DNA from: an uncultured Clostridium sp.
Lineage (GTDB): Bacteria; Bacillota; Clostridia; TANB77; CAG-508
Direction: 5' to 3'
DNA length: 12,882 nucleotides
Assembly (NCBI GenBank): GCA_900556865.1
Contig: USQS01000017.1
Location: forward strand, 1-12,882
In this document: positions 1 through 6,426 of the stretch, one piece after another
How positions within the stretch are numbered: position 1 is the stretch's first letter
How the letters are laid out: every line of letters begins with the position of its first letter
Notes under the pieces: model-generated
Told to the model about the DNA's origin: nothing
Seen by the model: only the letters and a program-made list of their open reading frames with translations
The model's database searches: none
Made by a program: the position numbers and the translations under genes

Positions 1-32
1 AAAAGTTCAAAAAGTAAAATAAAATAATAAAA

Positions 33-62
33 GTACTTGAATTAGTCGACGAATTTTAGTAC
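33..62. promoter_or_regulatory. Imperfect 30-bp palindrome inside the promoter (candidate operator)
   Basis: A dyad is centred on GTCGAC (45-50), with AATT on both sides (40-43 and 52-55) and outer arms GTACT (33-37) and AGTAC (58-62). Twelve of 15 base pairs are symmetric. It covers the -35 box, the whole spacer and the start of the -10 box, which is where a dimeric repressor would block RNA polymerase. The binding protein is unknown and not encoded recognisably in this window. Confidence 0.45.
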
Positions 63-65
63 AAT
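37..65 (+). promoter_or_regulatory. Sigma-A type promoter for the small acidic gene pair
   Basis: A -35 box TTGAAT (37-42) and a -10 box TACAAT (60-65) are separated by exactly 17 bases, and transcription should start near 72. The first gene begins at 124 behind an AGGTGG ribosome binding site at 111-116. The spacer holds a strong dyad, listed separately. Confidence 0.7.
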
Positions 66-123
66 AAAGATGTTAAATGAATTTGAAAAGAAAAAGTCAA
101 ATTATTAAATAGGTGGTGGTAAT

Positions 124-330
124 ATGGCAAAATATAAAATTATTTTTGATGGCGAAGAAGAAGACGAAATTTTTAGTACATATGAGGCTGCAAATGAACA
201 AGCACTGTATCTGTGTAGCTGTGCAAGAGTGGGAGCAGAAACTTTACATATGTCAAACCCAGGAGATTATGAGTATGATGACGAAACATGGGAAGATCCG
301 GAATATGAAATAATTGAAGTTGAAGATTAG
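124..330 (+). CDS. Small acidic protein of unknown function
   Basis: The product is 68 residues, highly acidic, with no signal peptide or membrane segment. It starts MAKYKIIFDGEEEDEIF and has a Cys-Ser-Cys at residues 31-33 in a short helix-like stretch (EQALYLCSCARVGAE), then an Asp/Glu/Tyr-rich tail. The compact strand-helix layout with the Gly-Glu-rich turn suggests a small folded cytosolic domain, but I do not recognise the family. The start is fixed by AGGTGG at 111-116. The stop overlaps the ribosome binding site of the next gene (AGGAGG, 329-334), so the two are almost certainly co-transcribed and translationally coupled. A CCG proline codon near the end makes an out-of-frame CGG that does not disturb the reading frame. 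Confidence 0.8.
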   Translation: MAKYKIIFDGEEEDEIFSTYEAANEQALYLCSCARVGAETLHMSNPGDYEYDDETWEDPEYEIIEVED

Positions 331-341
331 GAGGAAAAAGC

Positions 342-668
342 ATGATTTGTGAAAGATGTGGAAAAGATTTTGATGTTGAAGAAGAAAGAGAAGAATTTGA
401 ATTAGAGACGTTAAAAAGTTATGACAATTTAGAAAGAAATTTATGTGCAAGTTGTGCAATAAACGCTATTGAAAGTTTAGAAAGTGGGATTTATTTTGAA
501 TATTGTAGTAGATGTGGAAAAAAATATGATCCAATAGATGCAGAATGTGAATTTGAAAGTATACACACAAATGATTATGGAACATATGCTTCAATATCTG
601 ATATGACAAGTGAATTTTTATGTTTAGATTGTGCACTAGATGAATATAATAATACTGAAGAATATTAG
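342..668 (+). CDS. Small acidic protein with two tandem zinc-ribbon-like repeats
   Basis: The product is 108 residues and built from two copies of one unit. Unit 1 has CERC at 3-6 (followed by GKDFD) and CASC at 35-38. Unit 2 has CSRC at 55-58 (followed by GKKYD) and CLDC at 94-97. Each pair of knuckles could bind one zinc ion as a C4 ribbon, and both second knuckles are followed by an alanine and an acidic helix. An extra Cys69 lies between the knuckles of unit 2. The gene follows the upstream small gene by 11 bases with a perfect AGGAGG. The protein is too acidic for a simple DNA-binding ribbon, so a protein-protein or metal-handling role is as likely. The family is not recognised. Confidence 0.78.
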   Translation: MICERCGKDFDVEEEREEFELETLKSYDNLERNLCASCAINAIESLESGIYFEYCSRCGKKYDPIDAECEFESIHTNDYGTYASISDMTSEFLCLDCALDEYNNTEEY

Positions 669-678
669 TAAATGCGTT

Positions 679-750
679 ACAGTTAAGTAAAAAATAAAAA
701 GAGCATAACAAAAAAGGTTTTTAACCTTAAATTTGCTATGCTATAACTGT
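679..750. repeat. Nested inverted repeat between the zinc-ribbon gene and mreB/mbl
   Basis: Three nested arms share one centre. The inner pair is AAGGTT/AACCTT (714-719/723-728) with a 3-base loop. The middle pair is 702-712/732-742, 10 of 11 bases paired. The outer pair is ACAGTTA/TAACTGT (679-685/744-750). No T-run follows on the + strand, but on the - strand the hairpin is followed by a T-rich stretch (complement of 688-700). It could therefore end antisense transcripts, or act as a weak + strand terminator or RNA structure. No minus-strand gene is visible to the right. Confidence 0.6.
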
Positions 751-798
751 ATTATTATTAAAAGCTTTATAAAAGTATGTAAAAAGTTGAAAAATCTC

Positions 799-827
799 TT
801 GATAATTTTGAAAAAATGTAATATAAT
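799..827 (+). promoter_or_regulatory. Sigma-A type promoter for mreB/mbl
   Basis: TTGATA (799-804) and TATAAT (822-827) are separated by exactly 17 bases. The coding start lies 64 bases downstream, with an AGGGAGA ribosome binding site at 874-880. Confidence 0.8.
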
Positions 828-890
828 TGTAACAAAATTGTAATAATAATGAAATAAATATTATTAATAAGCAAGGGAGAAGATTTTATA

Positions 891-1907
891 ATGTTTAAAT
901 TTGGTTTAGGGCAAGATATAGGTATAGATTTAGGAACAGCAACAGTTATAGCATATGTAAAAGGAAAGGGAATAGTACTTCGCGAGCCATCTGTAGTTGC
1001 AGTAGATAACAACACAGGAGAAGTTGTTGCAGTAGGTGGAGAAGCTAGAAGAATGCTTGGAAGAACACCTGGAAATATAGTTGCTACAAGACCTTTAAGA
1101 GATGGCGTAATTTCAGACTATACAGTAACAGAAAAAATGTTAAAATATTTTATAAATAAAGTTGGTGGAAAAACCTTATTTGCACCAAGAATAATGATAT
1201 GTATTCCATCTAGAGTTACAGAGGTTGAAAAAAAGGCAGTAATAGACGCGGCAACACAAGCTGGTGCAAGAAAAGTGTATTTAATAGAAGAACCAATAGC
1301 AGCAGCAATTGGTGCAGGAATAGATATTTCAAAGCCTTGTGGAAACATGGTTGTAGATATTGGTGGAGGAACAACAGATATTGCAGTAATATCACTTGGA
1401 GGATCAGTTGTAAGTACATCTATAAAAGTTGCGGGAGATAAATTTGATGAATATCTTGCAAAATATATAAAGAAAAAATATAATTTAGCAATAGGAGAAA
1501 GAACTGCCGAAGAATTAAAAGTAAATGTAGGATGTGTGTATCCAAAAATTCAAGATGTTGAAATGGATGTTAGAGGTAGAGATTTAACAACAGGGTTACC
1601 AACAACAATTACAATTCATTCAAGTGAAATGCTAGAAGCATTGCAAGAACCAGCTATGATGATAGTTGATGCTGTTCATTCGGTATTAGAAAGAACACCA
1701 CCAGAACTTGCAGCAGATATAAGTGACAAGGGAATATATATGACAGGTGGAGGTTGTTTGATAGACGGTTTAGATAAACTTTTGCAGGAAAAAACTGGAA
1801 TAAATGTTATGATAGCACAAGATACTGTTTCTTGCGTAGCTTTAGGAACAGGAAAAGCATTAGACAATCTTGACACATTAGATGAAAAAGCACGTAAACA
1901 AGCATAA
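891..1907 (+). CDS. mreB: Rod-shape-determining actin homologue MreB/Mbl
   Basis: This bacterial actin polymerises under the membrane with ATP and guides the elongation peptidoglycan machinery. All the actin-fold motifs are present: phosphate-1 loop DIGIDLGTAT (9-18), phosphate-2 loop DIGGGTTD (156-163) and adenosine motif TGGG (285-288). The family stretches RRMLGRTPGNIVATRPL and VLERTPPELAADI are also present. The length of 338 residues is normal. The start is supported by the ribosome binding site at 874-880 and the promoter at 799-827. No mreC or mreD follows; the next gene is spoIVB. A solitary copy outside an mreBCD cluster fits an Mbl-type paralogue, but sequence alone does not settle MreB versus Mbl. 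Two arginines here use CGC (codon 31) and CGT (codon 335), so the CGN box is decoded at least in part. Confidence 0.95.
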   Translation: MFKFGLGQDIGIDLGTATVIAYVKGKGIVLREPSVVAVDNNTGEVVAVGGEARRMLGRTPGNIVATRPLRDGVISDYTVTEKMLKYFINKVGGKTLFAPRIMICIPSRVTEVEKKAVIDAATQAGARKVYLIEEPIAAAIGAGIDISKPCGNMVVDIGGGTTDIAVISLGGSVVSTSIKVAGDKFDEYLAKYIKKKYNLAIGERTAEELKVNVGCVYPKIQDVEMDVRGRDLTTGLPTTITIHSSEMLEALQEPAMMIVDAVHSVLERTPPELAADISDKGIYMTGGGCLIDGLDKLLQEKTGINVMIAQDTVSCVALGTGKALDNLDTLDEKARKQA

Positions 1908-1950
1908 ATTTTATAAAAAAGAGCAATAATAAATTTTAGAAGGTGAAAAA

Positions 1951-3170
1951 ATGAAAAGATTTTTTAAAATTTTAATTATTGCTTTTTTATTATGTATATT
2001 TACATATATATGTAAAATTAACAGTATACCAGAAAATATAATTTTATATAATGGGGAAATTCTAAAATTATGTAATTTTCCAGGGTTATCATTAAAATTA
2101 GAAAATAAAGACTATAATTCAGTTTTAGTTTCGTCAAATATGAATAATGCCAACAGCAAAAATACAGTTAAAGTGAAATTATTTGATTTTGTTACAATTA
2201 AAGAAATTAATGTAAGCGTTTTAGATAAAACTACAGTTATTCCTGTTGGACAAGTTTCAGGTTTAAAACTTTATACAAATGGAGTATTAATTGTGGGAAT
2301 GGGAGAAATAAAAGGAGAAGATAACAACAAATATAAACCATATAAAGATACAGGAATAAAAGAAGGAGACAGAATTACAAAAATTGATGATACAGAAATT
2401 TCAGATACTAACAGTTTAATAAATATTGTAAATAAATCAAATGGAAAAAGTCTAAAAATAACCTATATAAGAGACAATGAAGAATTAAATACAAATATTA
2501 TACCTAAAAAAACGTCAAATAATGAATATAAACTTGGATTATGGGTAAGAGATAGTGCTGCAGGTATTGGAACACTTTCGTTTTATGAACCATCAACAGG
2601 AAATTTTGCTGCATTGGGGCATCGGAATAACAGATCAAGATACAGGAGATTTAATAAAAATAGCAAATGGAGAGTTTTTAAATACAAAAATTATTTCAAT
2701 TGTAAAAGGGCAAAAAGGGAATCCACGGAAAAATTCAAGGTAGTATTGAAAATCAAGAAACTATAGGAAATATATATAAAAACAGCAATTTGGGAATATA
2801 TGGAACTGTAAATAATTTAAGTGCAATAAAAATGGACTTATCTAAAGAAATGGAAGTTGCAAAAAAAGATGAGATTTCTTTAGGGGATGCATATATTTAT
2901 TGTGATTTAGATGGAAATGGGGCAAAAGAATATTTAGTGGAAATTGAAAAAATATTTATAAATAATGATTATGATAATAAATCTATGCTTATTAAAATAA
3001 AAAGTCCAGAATTACTAGAAAAAACAGGAGGAATAATACAAGGAATGAGTGGATGTCCTTTAATTCAAAATGGTAAATTTATTGGTGCTATAACAAATGT
3101 ATTAGTAAATGATCCAAGTCAAGGATATGCTGTATTTGGAGATATTATGATAAAGGAGATGAGAGAATAA
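1951..3170 (+). CDS. spoIVB: SpoIVB-type sporulation peptidase (S55), complete only after two +1 frameshifts at CGG
   Basis: In Bacillus, SpoIVB is made in the forespore, crosses into the space between the membranes, and triggers the pro-sigma-K processing complex. Residues 4-22 are a membrane segment, about 105-185 a PDZ domain, and the peptidase domain begins at GLWVRD (196-201). The catalytic His is H224 in LGH and the Ser is S366 in GMSGCP. The first frame (1951-2622) meets CGG at 2623, and +1 gives GITDQDTG. That frame meets CGG at 2726, and +1 gives GKIQGS and runs to TAA at 3168-3170. The reconstructed protein has 405 residues, close to the 426 of B. subtilis. The residue 15 before the catalytic Ser, Asp in B. 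subtilis (D363), is Ser351 here. The ribosome binding site AGAAGGTG (1938-1945) fixes the start. The alternative reading is a pseudogene. Confidence 0.85.
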
Positions 3171-3211
3171 ACAAATTTATTGAATTTTTAGAAAAAACTA
3201 TTTTTCATATG

Positions 3212-3240
3212 TTGACAAAATGAAAAAAAAAGGGTATAAT
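3212..3240 (+). promoter_or_regulatory. Consensus sigma-A promoter for rpmF-secG
   Basis: TTGACA (3212-3217) and TATAAT (3235-3240) both match the consensus fully, with a 17-base spacer. This is the strongest promoter in the window, as expected for a ribosomal protein gene. The leader to rpmF is about 72 bases. Confidence 0.9.
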
Positions 3241-3318
3241 CGTAAGGTATGAATAAAAATGATGAAAAATATAGGTATAATTTAAATATATATCTAATAA
3301 CAAGAGGAGGGAATAAAA

Positions 3319-3507
3319 ATGGCACAACCAAAAAGAAGATGGTCAAAAGCAAGAACACACACTAGAAGATCAACATGGAAATTAGAAACACCAAAGTTTT
3401 CAAAATGTTTAAATTGTGGTGAAGCAGTATTACCACATACATTATGCTCAAATTGTGGATACTATGATGGAAAACAAATCATAGTAAAAAAAGATAACAA
3501 TGAGTAA
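3319..3507 (+). CDS. rpmF: 50S ribosomal protein L32 (zinc-binding form)
   Basis: L32 is a small basic protein of the large ribosomal subunit. The 62 residues begin MAQPKRRWSKARTHTRRS, the typical basic N-terminal tail, and carry the zinc-binding form of the family: CLNC at 30-33 and CSNC at 43-46. AGGAGG at 3305-3310 gives a clear start. In many Firmicutes and other bacteria rpmF follows a yceD (DUF177) gene, but here it follows spoIVB and has its own consensus promoter. secG comes 26 bases later. Confidence 0.97.
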   Translation: MAQPKRRWSKARTHTRRSTWKLETPKFSKCLNCGEAVLPHTLCSNCGYYDGKQIIVKKDNNE

Positions 3508-3533
3508 AATATCCACATAAGGAGGAAAGATAA

Positions 3534-3782
3534 ATGCAAATAGTAAAAGGTATATTAATTGTAATTTATTTTATAGTTTGTGTAGCAACAATAATACTTG
3601 CGCTAATACAATCTAAAGAAGATGCTGGATTATCTTCAACAATAACAGGAACAACAACTAATAATTTCTTTGAAAAAAACAAAGGAAATACAAAAGAGGG
3701 AAAACAAAAAAAATGGACTGTAATTTTTGGAATTATACTTGTTGTGTTATGTATTGCATTAGGGCCTATATATTTAATATAA
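3534..3782 (+). CDS. secG: Preprotein translocase subunit SecG
   Basis: SecG is the small accessory membrane subunit of the SecYEG export channel. The 82 residues show the family layout: a first membrane helix (about 3-23), the conserved loop ALIQSKEDAGLSS followed by a Gly/Thr-rich stretch and NNFFEKNKGN, and a second membrane helix (about 62-80). The start is fixed by AAGGAGG at 3519-3525. It is the second gene of the rpmF unit and is followed directly by an intrinsic terminator. Confidence 0.95.
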   Translation: MQIVKGILIVIYFIVCVATIILALIQSKEDAGLSSTITGTTTNNFFEKNKGNTKEGKQKKWTVIFGIILVVLCIALGPIYLI

Positions 3783-3791
3783 GAATAAAAT

Positions 3792-3819
3792 AAGAGGGGT
3801 GGAGTAATCTGCCCTTTTT
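3792..3819 (+). terminator. Rho-independent terminator after secG
   Basis: The stem GGGTGGA/TCTGCCC (3797-3803/3808-3814, including two G-T wobbles) has a GTAA loop and is followed by five T residues (3815-3819). Flanking A/G bases at 3792-3796 can pair with the T-run. Confidence 0.8.
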
Positions 3820-3866
3820 CTATTAATATGAATAATGCTACACTTTAGAAAGGAATGAAGACAACA

Positions 3867-4343
3867 ATGAAAATAAATATAATAAGAATTGTTTTATTTA
3901 TTTTAATATTAACAACATTTATTACAATATTTAGGTTTTCAAGTCAAGATGGTCAAACATCTAGTAGTTTAAGTAAAGAGGTTACAGAAAATGTAACTAA
4001 AAGAATAAATAAAATACAGAATTTAGAAGAAACAGAAAGAAAAAATGTACTTAGTAGAATTGAAAAAATAATAAGAAAAATTGCCCATTTTTCTTTATAT
4101 ACTATAGTTGGGATTTTGCTAATGAGTTTAGCTTGTACATATGAGTTTACAGAATTTAAAAGAGGTGGAATAAGTTTTTTAATAGGGCTTATGTATGCTT
4201 GTTTAGATGAATTACATCAATTTTTTATATCTGAAAGAAGTGCACAAATTACAGATGTAATGATAGATTCCATGGGTGTATTATTTGGGATATTGCTAGT
4301 AATGCTAATTTATAAAATATATACTTCAAGAAAAGAAAAATAA
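3867..4343 (+). CDS. VanZ-like membrane protein
   Basis: This is a small integral membrane protein of the VanZ-like family; VanZ gives low-level teicoplanin resistance in enterococci, and most genomic homologues have no defined role. The visible family marks are FRFSSQDGQTSSSLS after the first membrane helix, IRKIAHFSLYTIVGILL, YACLDELHQFFISER, and the aspartate-rich ITDVMIDSMGVLFG before the last helix, about four membrane spans in all. The ATG at 3855 sits directly against the AGAAAGGA ribosome binding site, so the ATG at 3867, 12 bases downstream of it, is the better start (158 residues). It lies just past the secG terminator and leads the run into radA, with a 27-base gap. Confidence 0.88.
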   Translation: MKINIIRIVLFILILTTFITIFRFSSQDGQTSSSLSKEVTENVTKRINKIQNLEETERKNVLSRIEKIIRKIAHFSLYTIVGILLMSLACTYEFTEFKRGGISFLIGLMYACLDELHQFFISERSAQITDVMIDSMGVLFGILLVMLIYKIYTSRKEK

Positions 4344-4370
4344 TATCTATACGAGAAAGGAAGAAAAAAT

Positions 4371-5739
4371 ATGGCAAGTAAAAGTAAAACTATTTTTGTA
4401 TGTAATGAATGTGGCTATGAAAGTGCTAAGTGGATGGGAAAATGCCCGGCGTGCAATAGTTGGAATACATTTTTTGAACAAAAAGTAGATAAAATAGTAG
4501 AAAATGGAATAAAAAAAACAAAAGAAAGACAAAAACCAAAGGCTTTAAATTCATATCAAGGACAAGATGTAGCAAGGATATCTACAGGATTTGCAGAACT
4601 AGATAGAGTTTTAGGTGGTGGAATTGTAAAAGGTTCGCTTACACTACTTGGAGGAGAGCCTGGAATAGGTAAATCTACAATAATTCTTCAAATTTGTAAT
4701 AAAATAAAAGGAGAAGGAAAAGTTTTGTATGTTTCTGGAGAGGAATCTGCAGAGCAAATAAAATTAAGGTCAGATAGACTAAAAATTAATAATGATGATA
4801 TATTATTTTTAGGAGAAACAGATATATCTATAATAAATGAAAATATAGAAGAACTAACTCCAAAGTTAGTAATAATAGATTCTATTCAAACTATGTATTC
4901 AGATGAAATAACTGCAGCAGCAGGAAGTGTAAGCCAAGTAAGAGAGATAACATCACAAATAATGAGAATGTGTAAATCTAAAGGTGTTACTACTATAATA
5001 ATTGGACATGTAACTAAAGATGGAACTATTGCAGGGCCAAGGGTTTTAGAGCACATGGTTGACACGGTTTTATATTTAGAAGGAGAAAGATATTTTTCAT
5101 ATAGAATATTAAGAGGAGTGAAAAACAGGTTTGGTTCTACAAATGAAATTGGAATGTTTGAAATGAAAGGAGAGGGATTAGTAGAAATTGCCAATCCTTC
5201 TGAAATCTTAATATCTGAAAGAGAAGATAACCCATCTGGTTCATGTGTAATTGCAACTATAGAAGGAACAAGGCCCATGCTTATTGAGCTACAAGCATTA
5301 ACTACATTGAGTGTTTTTGGCATTCCAAAAAGAACAGCAAATGGATTAGATTATAATAGATTAGCTGTGTTAATTGCTGTTTTAGAAAAAAGAGCTAATT
5401 TGAATATTGGTGGACAAGATATTTATGTAAATGTGGTTGGTGGAATAAAAATTAATGAACCATCTATTGATTTAGGAATTGTTTGTGTTTGTGCTTCAAG
5501 TTTTAAAAATATACCAATTCCCAAAGATACTGTAATAATGGGAGAGGTTGGCTTGACACGGAGAAATAAGAAGAATAAATATGATTGAAAAAAGATTAAA
5601 AGAAGCGGAAAAGCTAGGATTTAAAAGGTGTATTATTCCAGAAAATAATAAAAAATATCTAGATGAAAAATATAATTTGCAAATAGTTGGAGTAAAAAGT
5701 ATTGAACAAGCATTAAAGGTTTTGAATTTGAAAAAATAG
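4371..5739 (+). CDS. radA: DNA repair protein RadA, complete only after one +1 frameshift at CGG
   Basis: RadA is a hexameric, DnaB-like helicase that helps recombination and branch migration. Domains in order are a zinc finger (C11, C14, C25, C28), a RecA-like core with Walker A GEPGIGKST (95-103), the RadA motif KNRFG (251-255), and a Lon-protease-like C-terminal domain from about 290. The frame from 4371 reads MGEVGLT, meets CGG at 5559-5561, then would stop early at 5586-5588. A +1 shift (GGA at 5560) restores the invariant LTGEIRR and continues through KLGFKRCIIPENN to TAG at 5737-5739. This gives 455 residues, against 458 in B. subtilis. The start has a GAGAAAGGA site at 4353-4361. Without the shift, the last 59 residues are lost. 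Confidence 0.93.
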
Positions 5740-5770
5740 AACTAAATTTTAAAATCATTATAGAAAGGTG

Positions 5771-6416
5771 ATGAAAATAATAAAATTACTTGATTTAATA
5801 TATCCGCCAGTTTGTGGAATATGTAGTAAAGGCAAAAATGTATATTTATGCAAAAAATGTAAAAAAATATTACAAATAAAAGCCGTTTTTGGTTCTGAAA
5901 AATATGAAGACAAATACTTTTCAAATCATATGTATATATTCAAATATGATGGAATAATTAGAGAGCTTATATTAAAATATAAATTTAATGAGAAACCATA
6001 TTTGTATAAAATTTTTACAAATTTTTTAGAAAAATTTAAAAAAAATAATTTAAATTTGGAAAAATATGATATAATAATTCCAGTTCCAATAAGCAAAAAA
6101 AGATTTAGGCAAAGAGGGTATAATCAAAGTGCTTTAATATCAAAGGAACTAGCAAAAAATAACAATATAAAATTAGAGAAAAATGTGCTTATAAAATATA
6201 CAAATAATACTGCTCAAAGTAATTTAAACAAAGAGCGGTAGAGAAGAAAATGTAAAAAATGTATATAGAATAAAGAACAAAGAAAAAATACTAAATAAAA
6301 ATATATTAATAATAGATGATGTTTTTACAACTGGCTCAACAGTAAATGAATGTGCAAAACAGCTTTTTATAGCAGGGGCTAAAAATATTGATGTATTAAC
6401 TATTGCAAAGGATTAA
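5771..6416 (+). CDS. comFC: ComFC-family phosphoribosyltransferase-like protein, complete only after one +1 frameshift at CGG
   Basis: ComFC is a cytosolic protein needed for DNA uptake in transformable bacteria; non-competent species carry homologues too. The N-terminal zinc finger is C15, C18, C27, C30 (after LIYPPV). The middle has the family stretch PVPISKKRFRQRGYNQS. The first frame stops at 6239-6241 directly after an in-frame CGG (6236-6238). A +1 shift (GGT at 6237) gives EGREENVKNVY, aligning with the family pattern of an arginine three residues before Asn-Val. It reaches the phosphoribosyltransferase signature IDDVFTTGST (181-190) and TAA at 6414-6416, for 214 residues in all. A GTG at 5768 is an alternative start; the AGAAAGG site is very close to both. 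The stop touches the next gene's ribosome binding site. Confidence 0.88.
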
Positions 6417-6426
6417 GGAGGAGTTT

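Noticed and set aside
299..301. CGG near the end of the first small gene as a fifth shift site
   Set aside because: It straddles the codons CCG and GAA and is not in frame. The reading continues to a stop that overlaps the next ribosome binding site.
1902..1930. Sigma-G type promoter before spoIVB
   Set aside because: GCATAA and CAATAAT with a 16-base gap resemble the forespore promoter pattern only loosely, and such matches are common in AT-rich sequence.
1951..3170. spoIVB read as three separate short genes or a simple pseudogene
   Set aside because: The three pieces join into one full-length family member when the frame moves +1 at two CGG codons, and the same rule repairs radA and comFC. 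Independent short genes would not share one protein's domains in order.
3171..3211. Terminator after spoIVB
   Set aside because: The T and A runs are present but I could not build a convincing stem.
4886..5323. Long open frame on the minus strand inside radA
   Set aside because: It lies opposite a conserved RadA core, has no ribosome binding site and resembles no known protein, so it is a shadow of the real gene.
6403..6426. TTG at 6403 as the start of the NTPase gene
   Set aside because: It overlaps comFC and has no ribosome binding site, while the ATG at 6427 has AGGAGG 5 bases upstream.
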